Shown in pieces: positions 8,332 to 17,065 of a DNA stretch of 64,000 nt (position 1 is its first letter; each line of letters starts with the position of its first letter). The DNA is from Fictibacillus sp. b24 (GTDB taxonomy: Bacteria; Bacillota; Bacilli; Bacillales; Fictibacillaceae): positions 2,790,001 to 2,854,000 of the forward strand of contig NZ_JAUCES010000005.1 in NCBI RefSeq assembly GCF_030348825.1. Reading direction: 5' to 3'. Position numbers and translations under genes: made by a program. The notes beneath the pieces were generated by a model. It had not been told where the DNA came from, did not search any database, and saw only the letters and a list, made by a program, of their open reading frames with translations.

Positions 8332-8523
8332 ATGGAGTTTTTGGATAGACCGTTAAGCATGTGGTTTGTAGCGATTGCGTTCGTATTGATCATCGTAGGT
8401 TGTATATGGGCTATGGTAAGAAGAACCAAAACATTACGCCCACTATACTTTATTCTTCTGGTGACCATGATTATCGTAAGTTATCAATTCTTTAGATTAA
8501 TATTCTTTAATCCGGATTTATAA
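8332..8523 (+). CDS. Small two-TM membrane protein
   Basis: The 63-residue protein has two hydrophobic helices separated by a basic loop (RRTKTLRP). The ATG at 8332 is preferred over the GTG at 8320 because AAAGGTG lies about 9 bases upstream of it. The function is unknown. Confidence 0.65.
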   Translation: MEFLDRPLSMWFVAIAFVLIIVGCIWAMVRRTKTLRPLYFILLVTMIIVSYQFFRLIFFNPDL

Positions 8524-8527
8524 TCTA

Positions 8528-9133
8528 TTAAATTTCGAATGAGAAACCCACATCTTCAAGGATCCCCGCTCGGACATATTTGATAAGAGAAGATACTTCA
8601 TTCAACACTCTACTCTCTTCAGTAGACTCTTTCCACCAATTATCCCTTTGTCCATACGGTCTGTCATCTGAACAGTATGTGTACTGAATCCAGTTGGGCA
8701 TATACGTTTTGAGCGTTAGTGAACATCGTTTCATGTGATAGGGTGAACTCACGACCAGCATTCTGTTTATGTTCTGCAGACCAAACTTTCTTTGTAAAAC
8801 ATAGGCTGAGCCAATCACGTTTTCCGTGGTGTTAGTCGCTTCTTGTTCTAAGATAATCTTATCCTCTGGCACTCCCATCCTAACGAGATGCTCTTTCATC
8901 CATTCGGCCTCAGTAATTTCTTTATCCCACCTGGCTGATGAGCCGGATACCAAGATAAAAGGTGCTCGATTTGCTAAAAATAAGTCCGCAGCCTTTTTTA
9001 TTCGGTACATACTCTTACCTCCGAACACGAGTATGCAGTCGCCACACTCTCCATCATCAGATAAGTTGGTAAATAACAAGTTTGTTATCTGTTCTCGTGT
9101 CAGATTTGTTGAATCAAGAGATGAAATGAGCAT
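8528..9133 (-). CDS. YdcF/SanA/ElyC family (DUF218) protein
   Basis: The 201-residue protein carries DUF218 hallmarks: DCILVFGGKSMYRIKKAADL, LVSGSSARW, a TTENVIGSAYVL segment and LVVSSPYHMKRC. The family adopts a Rossmann-like fold and has envelope-related members (SanA, ElyC), but this copy lacks an N-terminal membrane helix and is probably cytosolic, like YdcF. GGAGG precedes the ATG. The biochemical role is unknown. Confidence 0.85.
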   Translation of the reverse strand: MLISSLDSTNLTREQITNLLFTNLSDDGECGDCILVFGGKSMYRIKKAADLFLANRAPFILVSGSSARWDKEITEAEWMKEHLVRMGVPEDKIILEQEATNTTENVIGSAYVLQRKFGLQNINRMLVVSSPYHMKRCSLTLKTYMPNWIQYTYCSDDRPYGQRDNWWKESTEESRVLNEVSSLIKYVRAGILEDVGFSFEI

Positions 9134-9197
9134 GTAGCCCTCCTTTAGTCGTTACTGCGTTGTTTTTACTTATCACTCATAGGTTTGTCGTTAATCC

Positions 9198-9272
9198 ATT
9201 AAGTCTAAATCGTCAACAATTAAGCCTAAATCTGCCTTAATTAAGTCTAAACGAGAGCCGATTAAGTCTAAC
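9198..9272. repeat. Array of four 12-bp direct repeats with 21-bp period (array A)
   Basis: Copies of ATTAAGTCTAAA start at 9198, 9219 (one change), 9240 and 9261 (one change), each exactly 21 bp apart. The 9 bp between the cores are not conserved. The array sits between two minus-strand genes, upstream of the DUF218 gene. A weak fifth copy may start at 9281. Three other arrays with the same period but different cores occur in the window. Confidence 0.85.
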
Positions 9273-9315
9273 ACCAAATAATTAGATGATTCAGCTCGTT
9301 GCTACCCTTGTCCTT

Positions 9316-9798
9316 CTATACCCTTCTTTCCAGCTTTATCTCAAAATCCGGCTTCGTAACATATTCCTTATAGTGAACTTGTCCATCTTTGTTCAAGTAA
9401 TCCAGATAACGTGTGTGGTACGCTTCACCTGTAAGCATGTCGAGCACTTCATCTTTTGCCACCCAGCGGCTGTCCGTTGTTTCGTCTGACTTGCTAAGTT
9501 CTCCTCCCACTGGCTTACAAACAAAGTCGAACATCACTTTCGTCGGAATGTCTGTTACGCCATCGTGCCATTTGTATTGCGCTGTGTTTGAATATACGCC
9601 AGTTAAATGTGAAACGGTGACGTCGATTCCGCTCTCTTCTTTCACTTCTCGAACGAGAGCATCCATTAAGTTTTCTCCCGCTTCAACCTGCCCGCCTGGA
9701 AACACCCAGCCGTTATGATGTGTTTTTACCAATAAAATGTTTCCGTTATTATCCTCAACAAGTCCGCCTACTGCTACAATATGTGTTGGCATCGCCAT
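9316..9798 (-). CDS. Nudix hydrolase
   Basis: The 160-residue protein has a complete Nudix box (GGQVEAGENLMDALVREV then KEESGI), which binds the metal and nucleoside diphosphate substrate. The ATG at 9798 has GGAGGT at a proper 7-base distance; the ATG at 9804 is too close to it. The substrate is unknown. It is a single gene. Confidence 0.9.
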   Translation of the reverse strand: MAMPTHIVAVGGLVEDNNGNILLVKTHHNGWVFPGGQVEAGENLMDALVREVKEESGIDVTVSHLTGVYSNTAQYKWHDGVTDIPTKVMFDFVCKPVGGELSKSDETTDSRWVAKDEVLDMLTGEAYHTRYLDYLNKDGQVHYKEYVTKPDFEIKLERRV

Positions 9799-9903
9799 AA
9801 TCATGACCTCCGATAAATTGTATTTCTATCATCCTATTTCATCATACCTACAATTAGTATATTTTCCCATAACAACCAAATGATAGTTTCATGATAAGAA
9901 AAA

Positions 9904-9927
9904 CAGCTATCCTAGATAAGATAGCTG
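9904..9927 (-). terminator. Terminator of the NAT-like gene
   Basis: CAGCTATC / GATAGCTG is a perfect 8-bp stem with an 8-base loop, followed on the minus strand by TTTTT. Confidence 0.85.
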
Positions 9928-9930
9928 CTC

Positions 9931-10686
9931 CTATTTCTTATATTTACTTAAAGCATCAAACAAAAATCCCTTGTTATAGTTCGCCTTTTGATGGATTACA
10001 TCCACCCAATGACTGATCGCCTCTGTTTGATCCTCTTTATGTAACCCGTCGTTGGTGCTTAAGAAACTCTCCCAATTGTAAAATTCCCAGTGAGCGGTCT
10101 CCCCGTTATGAGGAACCCTGCATTCAAATAGAGGTTTTGAGCCAATAAGATTCTGTGAATACTCTGCTCCGCGCAAAAAATCATTCATTTCAATTGGATT
10201 AAGATCAAATACTTGTTTAGAAGTTTTACCATTTGGCCGATGATAGAGTATTTCCACCGTATCGTTATTTTCAGGTTGGACTTGAATCTCAGCTCCTGGA
10301 AAAAAACCTCTCAATCTATCTTTTGTGTAATCTTCCCTTTGGGTTTCAACCAATAAAGGTCTCAGCCATTGGTCACCTAAATCGCATAAAAAACGATTGC
10401 CTTGATCGTCCAGCGCAACAACGGCCACATGTGCGTGTTCTGTGTGAAATTGAGAACCGATCGGAAAAGCTGTAATCCCGTCTTGCCTAAACTCATCCAG
10501 TAACCAGATGGCAAGATCAAAGCAATTCCCTGTAATCCCGTACTGGTTTCTGTGTTCTTTCATGAGAGATACTTCTCTTTGTTTGATGGATGCTCCTTTA
10601 TGAAAATACCAAGCCTTCGTCAAGGTTTCCATCGGAAAATCATCAAATTTACGCCACGTTTTAAGAATTTCTTTTGATGGAATCAC
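9931..10686 (-). CDS. Arylamine N-acetyltransferase/transglutaminase-fold protein
   Basis: The 251-residue protein shows the Cys-His-Asp layout of the NAT family: GNCFDLAIWLL (Cys55), HAHVAVVALDD (His86) and LCDLGDQW (Asp102). NAT enzymes move an acetyl group from acetyl-CoA to arylamines. The usual GGxCxE motif is altered, so activity on arylamines is not assured. It lies 24 bases downstream of the phosphatase gene and may be cotranscribed with it. Confidence 0.65.
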   Translation of the reverse strand: MIPSKEILKTWRKFDDFPMETLTKAWYFHKGASIKQREVSLMKEHRNQYGITGNCFDLAIWLLDEFRQDGITAFPIGSQFHTEHAHVAVVALDDQGNRFLCDLGDQWLRPLLVETQREDYTKDRLRGFFPGAEIQVQPENNDTVEILYHRPNGKTSKQVFDLNPIEMNDFLRGAEYSQNLIGSKPLFECRVPHNGETAHWEFYNWESFLSTNDGLHKEDQTEAISHWVDVIHQKANYNKGFLFDALSKYKK

Positions 10687-10710
10687 AACTCCTCACCTCC
10701 GTTCGTTCAA

Positions 10711-11286
10711 TTAATCAACTTCCCATATCCTTCTAACATTTACTAAATCCATTCCTTTAAATTCCATTCTATAGATATCAGGTTTTGATGTACTATGTAA
10801 AAAATTCAAGTCATAAGTGCTGTCGAAATAACCCATCATCAAAGTCATTATAGCGCCATGAGAACCTATTACTATTTTCTTATTACGAAATTTTTCTAAT
10901 AGCTCGTTAACAACTTTAATAGCCCTTTTTTGACAATCATCATTTGATTCTCCGCCATCTAAAGCGAAATTTGAATCCTCAAACGACTTCTCCAATAATG
11001 GAACTAGTTGCTTGTCAGATATCCGATTATCTTCAGAAGAAAATTTCCTTTCTTTTAAATCTTCGTATATTAATACTTCTTGCCCTATATGTTCAGCTAA
11101 ATTTTTGACTGTTAAAACGGAACGTCTATAGGGGCTTGAAACAACTACATTAATGTTTTCACATTTCAATATGTCAGTTATTGTATTAGAATCTAAATAA
11201 CCTTTTGGAGTTAACCCCCTTGTTCTATCATTTCCTTCTTTAGGCGACTCACCGTGTCTTACCATATAAACATACGTACTCATCAT
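10711..11286 (-). CDS. Histidine phosphatase family protein
   Basis: The 191-residue protein has the RHGE motif (VRHGES near residue 10) with the phosphohistidine, a second arginine in SSPYRRS, and GSHGAIM carrying the second histidine. This is the phosphoglycerate-mutase-like phosphatase fold. GGAGG precedes two adjacent ATG codons. The substrate is unknown. Confidence 0.88.
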   Translation of the reverse strand: MMSTYVYMVRHGESPKEGNDRTRGLTPKGYLDSNTITDILKCENINVVVSSPYRRSVLTVKNLAEHIGQEVLIYEDLKERKFSSEDNRISDKQLVPLLEKSFEDSNFALDGGESNDDCQKRAIKVVNELLEKFRNKKIVIGSHGAIMTLMMGYFDSTYDLNFLHSTSKPDIYRMEFKGMDLVNVRRIWEVD

Positions 11287-11410
11287 TTATTTCCTCCACT
11301 AGTTTATAAATTCCGGAAGAACAAGATTGTTTTTACCAACTAATTATACCTCTAATGGAAGATAGATACAGTACTGTGCTATCCACCCAGCCACTTCAAG
11401 TAATTATCTA

Positions 11411-11449
11411 AAAAGCAGTGCGAATTCATTTACGAATCGCACTGCTTTT
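11411..11449 (-). terminator. Terminator after pheA
   Basis: AAAAGCAGTGCGA / TCGCACTGCTTTT forms a 13-bp stem with T tracts in both directions, 43 bases beyond the pheA stop. Confidence 0.85.
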
Positions 11450-11491
11450 ATGAACATTTAGATCTTCTGTTAACTTAATAGATAGCTTCAC

Positions 11492-12316
11492 TCACAGCTT
11501 TGTCGTATTATAGCTTCCTAACACTCGAACATCGTGACCGAAAGCCTGCAAAATCGTAATGGCTTTGTTCATCTTCTCTTCATGCAGACCATTTTGCGCT
11601 TCTACAAAAAAGTGATACGTTCCTAATTGTTTCTTCGTTGGGCGCGATTCAATCCACGTTAAGTTAATGGATAGAGCCGTAAAGACGTTCAGTATGGAAG
11701 ACAATACACCTGAATAATCTTCAGTTGGAGAGATCAGCAGCATCGTTTTCGACTTAGCCTCAGTGACCTCTGTGTTATCTTTGCTGATCACCACAAAACG
11801 CGTGTGATTGTTGCAGTTATCTTGAATGCCGCTTTTTGTGATTTGCAAATCAAATACTTCTGCCGCGTATTTTGAGGCAATCGCCGCTACATCTTTTCGT
11901 TCTTGATTTTTCACAGCTTGTGCGGCGGCAGACGTACTGTCGAATTGTCTGCTCTTCACTTTGGATTCTCTGATAAAATCCCTGCACTGCGCGAGAGCTG
12001 GTACGATAGACCACACTTCACCGATCTCATCCAAGATAGCTCCTTTTAAGGTAAGAAGATGCAGAGACACAGGAAAAATAATTTCCGCTTCCACAAAAAG
12101 ATCATGACGGAGCAGACCGTCTGCTGTGATGTTGATCGTACCTTCAATCGAGTTTTCAATGGGAACAATCCCTTTATCTGCCTTGCCTTCTTCAACCGCT
12201 TCAAGAACATCTACAATGGAATCACACTTGTACCAATCGTTTTGGTGATCAGCAAAATATCGAAAGGCAGCTTCTTCCGAGAAACTTCCTTGTGGGCCTA
12301 AATATGCTACTTTCAT
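11492..12316 (-). CDS. pheA: Prephenate dehydratase
   Basis: The 274-residue enzyme converts prephenate to phenylpyruvate in phenylalanine synthesis. It begins with the usual KVAYLGPQGSFSEEAA, has the catalytic TRF region (NNHTRFVVI), and ends in an ACT domain with the ESRPTKK motif that binds phenylalanine for feedback inhibition. In B. subtilis pheA follows pheB and obg; here no such neighbours are present and the gene is alone. Confidence 0.96.
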   Translation of the reverse strand: MKVAYLGPQGSFSEEAAFRYFADHQNDWYKCDSIVDVLEAVEEGKADKGIVPIENSIEGTINITADGLLRHDLFVEAEIIFPVSLHLLTLKGAILDEIGEVWSIVPALAQCRDFIRESKVKSRQFDSTSAAAQAVKNQERKDVAAIASKYAAEVFDLQITKSGIQDNCNNHTRFVVISKDNTEVTEAKSKTMLLISPTEDYSGVLSSILNVFTALSINLTWIESRPTKKQLGTYHFFVEAQNGLHEEKMNKAITILQAFGHDVRVLGSYNTTKL

Positions 12317-12403
12317 TACGTGAGAACGCCTGCCTTTTGTTTTTCATATCAGTATACAACGATTGCTGCGATACACCAACAGTTATTAACAAAAAGGACC
12401 CTA

Positions 12404-13486
12404 TTATTTCACTTCAACAACAAGGTAACCAAATCTTTTTACACCAAAATAAACATCAAGCCGCCAGATCCCTGGTTTACTGAACTTCAAATTACTTGGT
12501 ATAGAATGGATAGATCCGACATCTGCGTCCCCAGTCAACGGACTACCTTTTGTCATTTCATACGACCAAACCATCTTCTCATTGTCGGATCCAGCACTTT
12601 GGACGAGCACCTTTTCTTTTTCTCCACTTTCCTTGTTTGTAGCCGTTACTTTAAAGTTGCCGCTCGATAAGGTTTCGACTTCATTAGAACTTCCAAAGAA
12701 ATGCCATATATACTTATCGACCTTACCAGCTATAAAGTCAGGTCCGGAAATGCCCAGTTTGTCTTTTTCACCGATCAATACTTCAAATGTATTTGTTGCA
12801 AACTCAGTGGACAGTGACCAATGCTCTGTGCCTTCAATCAATTTTCCATCCTTATAAATTTCAAATGACCTCGCCAGATCATCTGCTTTTTCTTCAGTAA
12901 AGAAAGGCGTATAAAAGTACACGTGATAGTTTAATTGGCTGTTAGGCGAAGTGAAATAATAATGAAGGATTTGCGTCACTTCCATCGTTTTTTGGTGATC
13001 TAACGTAAATGTTGTTTGGTAGTTATAACTATCCAGCTTTTCACTCGTAAAAATATGCTGCTTGTTCATATTTTTATACATTTCATCGTCCGTTAGTGGC
13101 TCAATACCACCTACTATCTTTCCATCTGCCTTAAAGAGAACGGAGCCATCTCTATTCTTTTTTAACGAAAAATCTTTGTTATGCTGGATCCCGTATGTTT
13201 CATCTCCATGCAAAAACTGTTCAGCTCCAGTCTGATAACCGGTTTTAGTTGGTGTTGGAGCTTCAGATGTATCATTCAAAACAAATAAGCTTGCACTGAC
13301 AAAAAAGAACAAAAGCACAAAAACACTTAATACGGGTTTGTAAAATCTTAAAAAATGGAACCTATTTCTTTTATGTTCAATTTGAGCAAGCTCTCTTGCT
13401 ATCATGCTTTTTTTGTTAGGATCCATTTGATACGTTTTAAACTTTTTGAACTCGCTCATTACACTTTCATCCGTTAATCGTTTCAA
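12404..13486 (-). CDS. Single-pass membrane protein, probable anti-sigma factor
   Basis: The 360-residue protein has a cytosolic N-terminus of about 45 residues, one membrane helix (SVFVLLFFFVSASLFVL) and a large outside domain ending like DUF4871 proteins (GIWRLDVYFGVKRFGYLVVEV). The TTG at 13486 overlaps the sigma gene by 20 bases and has GGAG 8 bases upstream, so translation is probably coupled. Position and topology fit an anti-sigma factor of the RsiX/RsiM kind, but no zinc-binding anti-sigma motif is seen. Confidence 0.65.
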   Translation of the reverse strand: MKRLTDESVMSEFKKFKTYQMDPNKKSMIARELAQIEHKRNRFHFLRFYKPVLSVFVLLFFFVSASLFVLNDTSEAPTPTKTGYQTGAEQFLHGDETYGIQHNKDFSLKKNRDGSVLFKADGKIVGGIEPLTDDEMYKNMNKQHIFTSEKLDSYNYQTTFTLDHQKTMEVTQILHYYFTSPNSQLNYHVYFYTPFFTEEKADDLARSFEIYKDGKLIEGTEHWSLSTEFATNTFEVLIGEKDKLGISGPDFIAGKVDKYIWHFFGSSNEVETLSSGNFKVTATNKESGEKEKVLVQSAGSDNEKMVWSYEMTKGSPLTGDADVGSIHSIPSNLKFSKPGIWRLDVYFGVKRFGYLVVEVK

Positions 13487-13997
13487 TGTAATCACTCCAC
13501 TTCTCGAGCACCAGCTTTTTCTTAAGCGACTGAATGGCCCTGTGATAGGTAAGATTCACTTTGGCAGTTTTCCATTGCAAAATTTGAGAAGCTTCCTCTG
13601 GAGAATACTCCAAGATTCCTCGTAAAATTACGATGTCTCTATATGAGGACTTCAGTTCATTTATAGCTTTGTAGAGCTCCGTTTTCCGTTCATCTTCTAA
13701 CACCCACTCTTGAGGTAGTTTGTCTTTTTCGGTAAAGAGACTCCATAGATGGGAAAGAAGCAGTTGCTGGCGCTTCTTTTTACGTATCTGATCAATCGCT
13801 ATGTTTCTTGCAATTGAAATCAGCCACGTTTTAGGGTCAGAACGCCTTTCAAATTGTTCTATATGATTAAACCCCTTAATAAAAACTTCTTGGACGATGT
13901 CCTCAACGTCTTTTGTGCCAAGATAATAAATAAGAAAATTATAAATGTCATTGTGATAGTCATTAAACCACTTCTGAATCATTTCATGGTTTTTCAT
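13467..13997 (-). CDS. ECF-family RNA polymerase sigma factor
   Basis: The 176-residue protein has region 2 (YNFLIYYLGTKDVEDIVQEVFIKGF and the TWLISIARNIAIDQIRKKKR part) and region 4 with a helix-turn-helix (EYSPEEASQILQWKTAKVNLTYHRAIQSLKKK, pieced). It is closest in style to SigX/SigV-like ECF sigmas of envelope stress. AGGGAG precedes the ATG. An ECF-type promoter lies 36 bases upstream, suggesting autoregulation. The membrane protein downstream is its likely inhibitor. Confidence 0.93.
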   Translation of the reverse strand: MKNHEMIQKWFNDYHNDIYNFLIYYLGTKDVEDIVQEVFIKGFNHIEQFERRSDPKTWLISIARNIAIDQIRKKKRQQLLLSHLWSLFTEKDKLPQEWVLEDERKTELYKAINELKSSYRDIVILRGILEYSPEEASQILQWKTAKVNLTYHRAIQSLKKKLVLEKWSDYIETING

Positions 13998-14032
13998 GGC
14001 TTCTCTCCCTCTTTACCAGACCCTTCAAACAT

Positions 14033-14060
14033 TAGACGTCCGCAAGTTCAATTCATTTCA
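14033..14060 (-). promoter_or_regulatory. ECF-type promoter of the sigma/anti-sigma operon
   Basis: On the minus strand TGAAAT (14060-14055) and CGTCTA (14038-14033) are separated by 16 bases. This matches the ECF consensus TGAAAC-N16-CGTCTA with one mismatch. It stands just upstream of the ECF sigma gene, so autoactivation is likely. Confidence 0.65.
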
Positions 14061-14102
14061 CCTGTCTACAAATATTTTACATAAATTATCCAGTTCATAT
14101 CT

Positions 14103-14189
14103 AAAAAAAAAAAAAGAACTAATCCGAAAAACGGTCAGTTCCATTAGTTTTAGAAAAAATAGAAAAAACGGAACTATCAAGATAGCTCC
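14103..14189 (-). terminator. Tandem terminators of the subtilase gene
   Basis: The first hairpin is GGAGCTATC-TT-GATAGTTCC on the minus strand (14189-14170), followed by TTTTTT. The second is built of ACTAAT/ATTAGT and CCG/CGG (14148-14118), followed by TTC and a run of 13 T (A run at 14103-14115). Two stops in series insulate the sigma operon from the protease. Confidence 0.8.
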
Positions 14190-14210
14190 TTTTCCCCTAC
14201 ACCTATTGTT

Positions 14211-15560
14211 TTATTTTAACGCATTAACCGCATTAATTAAGCCGAATCCTGCTTCACCATCATACCCACGTTTGAACACATCTTCTGAAGAAGCTTGGAC
14301 AATGTGTTTTACTTGTGCTGGCGAAAGCTTGTCTTTACCATGCTGCGCGATAATTACGCCTGCAAGTGCAGCTGTTTTTGGAGCTGCCATGGAAGTTCCA
14401 CCTTTATAACCATATCCACCGCCAGGAATTGTAGCTAAGCATAGATATGTGCCATCTCTGCCTGCCCCAGTTGCAGGGTCATAGTTAGGACCAAGGTCTC
14501 CACCTGGTGCCATTACATCGATTTTGCCAACACCATAGTTGGAGTAGAATGCTAGATTCTTAAGTTGTCCACCTGCAGACACTCGAATCATCTGTTGGCT
14601 GCTCGGACTGCGGTGAGTTGCACCATTGTCATCTCCGGATAGTTTTCCTGGAGAGCTGATATCTACTGCATTGTTTCCAGCAGATCCGACAACTGTGACA
14701 CCTTTTTGAATTGCGTATTGAATAGCACGGTTGAACAAACGAACATCTGCAACTGTATCTTTTGTTGCATAATCAGGATTTTGGAACCAGTCATAGCCGC
14801 CAAGAGACATGTTTACAACATCCACATTGTCATCCGCTGCTGTCATTAATGCTTCAGCTATATCAGACGTTGCCGCTCCACCAGTAGGACCAAAAACGCG
14901 GTAAGCTGCTACTTTTAAATCAGGTCCTACACCCATCGTACGACCTTTAGCTGCAATCGATCCTGCAACGTGTGTACCGTGTGAGTTCTGGTCCATCGCG
15001 TCCGGATACCCTGGTACAAATGACTTTCCGTATGCATAATTGTCTTTCAAATCAGGATGGTTGTAATCAATTCCTGTATCAATAACACCTACAACGATGT
15101 CATTTCCATCTACTGATTTACCAGTGCCGCCAGGAAGTTTCCATGAAGCTCCGTCTCCTGTAACTTGCTTAATATCCCATTGTAATGTTTCGTACAAATC
15201 TGCACCTGTTGCAGCTTCAGTAACCATTGCCTCAGCTTCAATAGCTGCTGTTTCAGGGTAAACGATGTTTTGTACTCCTGCATCTAGTACTGTGCTCGAT
15301 TTCTTAATTTGAGATAGGAAGTTTGGATTAGTAGAAACGACCTCTACCGCACCAAGCTTGTCCAGTTTCGCTTCAATCTGGCCTCCAGCTTTAGAAATGT
15401 CAGCTCCAAAATTTGTCGGCAACTTCGCTTGATCCTTAAAAATAACTATGTACTTCTTCTCTTGCCCTACTTCTGCCTTTGCTAAAAATGGGGAGCCACT
15501 TAATGCGACGGAAGCCCCAAGTGTTAGTGCAAGGGCACTAGCCATAAATTTACTTTTCAT
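14211..15560 (-). CDS. Secreted subtilisin-like serine protease (S8)
   Basis: The 449-residue precursor has a signal peptide (cleaved near FLAKA), an I9-type propeptide (KKYIVIFKDQAKLPTNFG) and an S8 domain with Asp161 (VIDTGIDYNHPDL), His194 (NSHGTHVAGS) and Ser390 (GGTSMAAPK). It has no added C-terminal domain. The ATG at 15560 is preferred over 15569 because GAGG is about 10 bases away. It resembles bacillary extracellular alkaline proteases and is probably expressed in stationary phase. Confidence 0.93.
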   Translation of the reverse strand: MKSKFMASALALTLGASVALSGSPFLAKAEVGQEKKYIVIFKDQAKLPTNFGADISKAGGQIEAKLDKLGAVEVVSTNPNFLSQIKKSSTVLDAGVQNIVYPETAAIEAEAMVTEAATGADLYETLQWDIKQVTGDGASWKLPGGTGKSVDGNDIVVGVIDTGIDYNHPDLKDNYAYGKSFVPGYPDAMDQNSHGTHVAGSIAAKGRTMGVGPDLKVAAYRVFGPTGGAATSDIAEALMTAADDNVDVVNMSLGGYDWFQNPDYATKDTVADVRLFNRAIQYAIQKGVTVVGSAGNNAVDISSPGKLSGDDNGATHRSPSSQQMIRVSAGGQLKNLAFYSNYGVGKIDVMAPGGDLGPNYDPATGAGRDGTYLCLATIPGGGYGYKGGTSMAAPKTAALAGVIIAQHGKDKLSPAQVKHIVQASSEDVFKRGYDGEAGFGLINAVNALK

Positions 15561-15759
15561 GAAGATCATTCCTCTCTTGTATTCTATATTTTATTATAAT
15601 TATTTTTCATATATTTACAATTCATTTTCAGAACATTATTTATATTCTGTTAATAATAATTCATTATACCCACAACCAAAGTCTCGTTATTGTAAACATA
15701 CTAAACTATTATTAGATATGAATAATTTTTCTAGAATTACTTTTCTGGCATAATAAAAA

Positions 15760-15783
15760 CAACCTTCTCAACTGAGAAGGTTG
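15760..15783 (-). terminator. Terminator of the acetyltransferase/unknown gene pair
   Basis: CAACCTTCTCA / TGAGAAGGTTG is a perfect 11-bp stem with a 2-base loop, followed on the minus strand by TTTTTATT. Confidence 0.85.
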
Positions 15784-15801
15784 CTTACTTTAGTAGGACT
15801 T

Positions 15802-16089
15802 TTAATTTTTAAGCTGCTTTTCAAGAAGGTTAATAAACTTCTGTTGAGCTTCTGGCTTTTGAATCATTTTATTAACCCGAGCCTTACTTTCTAAATAACC
15901 TCTAACGTGACGGTTTATAAAGAATAAACGGTGATACTTTTCTTGTTCATAAATACGCTTAAACCAATCGTACTCTTTTAAAATCTCTATATGACGATCG
16001 ATCTTTTGCGTATCAAGTGTGTCCTTATATCCTGCATTAGTAAACAAATTGCTTATGAATTCTATTAGTGCGTTTAAAATGGTGGTCAC
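15802..16089 (-). CDS. Small protein of unknown function
   Basis: The protein has 95 residues, is charged and mostly helical, with two Tyr/Phe-rich helices in the middle (DWFKRIYEQEKYHRLFF). The GTG start overlaps the stop of the upstream acetyltransferase by 4 bases, which suggests coupled translation. The AGGGAG upstream is too close to this GTG, and an ATT at 16080 is at better spacing, so the start is uncertain. Confidence 0.6.
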   Translation of the reverse strand: MTTILNALIEFISNLFTNAGYKDTLDTQKIDRHIEILKEYDWFKRIYEQEKYHRLFFINRHVRGYLESKARVNKMIQKPEAQQKFINLLEKQLKN

Positions 16090-16547
16090 TCCCTATTACT
16101 TGACTTCGTATAGATTTTTAACGACCCGCCATCAACTCCATATACTTCTCCATCATGCGTCCAGCCGTACTTTTCATAATACCCTTCCAGATCCGTACTA
16201 AGATAAAGATTTCCAAATCCTTTTCGGCCAGTTTCTTCAATAGCATGCTGAAGTAATTGTGAACCGATTTCTTTTCCTCTATATTCTGGATTCACATACA
16301 AACAGGCAAACCATGGGTATAGATCTTGGCGGCTGTTAAGATCATTCCTAAGCAATGCATAAGTTCCTACAATTTCTTCTTCAATAAATGCAATATAAAA
16401 CCTCGGTAATTCATCCTTTGTTTGGCAAGAATGAAGCATGCAGTTTTCATAAAACTTGTAGTTTTGTTCGCTTCCCCACTGTTTCCAAAAAACATTTACT
16501 GCCTTATCAAATAAATCTTTACGTTGTTGTACTTCAATTATCTTCAA
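16086..16547 (-). CDS. GNAT-family N-acetyltransferase
   Basis: The protein has about 153 residues. The acetyl-CoA binding motif is seen as LYVNPEYRGKEIGSQLLQHAI, followed by the LYLSTDLEGYYEKYGW end motif. The TTG at 16547 has AGGAGAG 6-7 bases upstream; an ATG at 16565 has no good RBS. The substrate is unknown. Confidence 0.88.
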   Translation of the reverse strand: MKIIEVQQRKDLFDKAVNVFWKQWGSEQNYKFYENCMLHSCQTKDELPRFYIAFIEEEIVGTYALLRNDLNSRQDLYPWFACLYVNPEYRGKEIGSQLLQHAIEETGRKGFGNLYLSTDLEGYYEKYGWTHDGEVYGVDGGSLKIYTKSSNRE

Positions 16548-16597
16548 CAGTATCTCTCCTATCATTCACATCTTTTACTCTTTGGAAAAATTTAAGT

Positions 16598-17065
16598 TCA
16601 CTCGTTCAATTTCGTTTCTTTAAAGATTGAAAGAGCCGCATAGCATGACAAAATCAAGGAAACAAAAGCGATAAACGTATACATATTTACATACAGTGTG
16701 TTGGTTCCTTGATTGAGCCAGCCGAATCTATAAATTTGTGAATCCATGGTTGTTGGTGGTCCGCCTAGTTCATGGATCAAACGCTTAAAGAAGAAGATCT
16801 CCATTACAATAGAAACAATGAAGACAAGAAAAGAAGCTGCTAATATATTTGTCCATTTCTTTCTATTCAACTCCAGCTTTTTTAACAGTGTTAGAAGTAC
16901 ATATCCAGAGTAGGCTATGATCATGATTGCAAAGAATAGTGGAATTAATCCTAGGTTTCCATTTCCTCCAAGCCGGCCAGGCTTTTGTGTAAACAGGTCT
17001 ACAAGGAAAATAAAGAATAAACTCGCTACTAAAGAAACGATACATCGATTAAGATAGACCCTCAT
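16598..17065 (-). CDS. Four-TM membrane protein of unknown function
   Basis: The 155-residue protein has four membrane helices. It overlaps the end of the upstream Imm63-like gene by 17 bases, and its RBS (AAAGGAG, 8 bases before the ATG) lies inside that gene, so the two are cotranscribed. No family is recognised. Confidence 0.7.
   Translation of the reverse strand: MRVYLNRCIVSLVASLFFIFLVDLFTQKPGRLGGNGNLGLIPLFFAIMIIAYSGYVLLTLLKKLELNRKKWTNILAASFLVFIVSIVMEIFFFKRLIHELGGPPTTMDSQIYRFGWLNQGTNTLYVNMYTFIAFVSLILSCYAALSIFKETKLNE

Noticed and set aside
14103-14115. Run of 13 A as a phase-variable tract
   Set aside because: It lies outside any coding region and is explained as the T tract of a minus-strand terminator.
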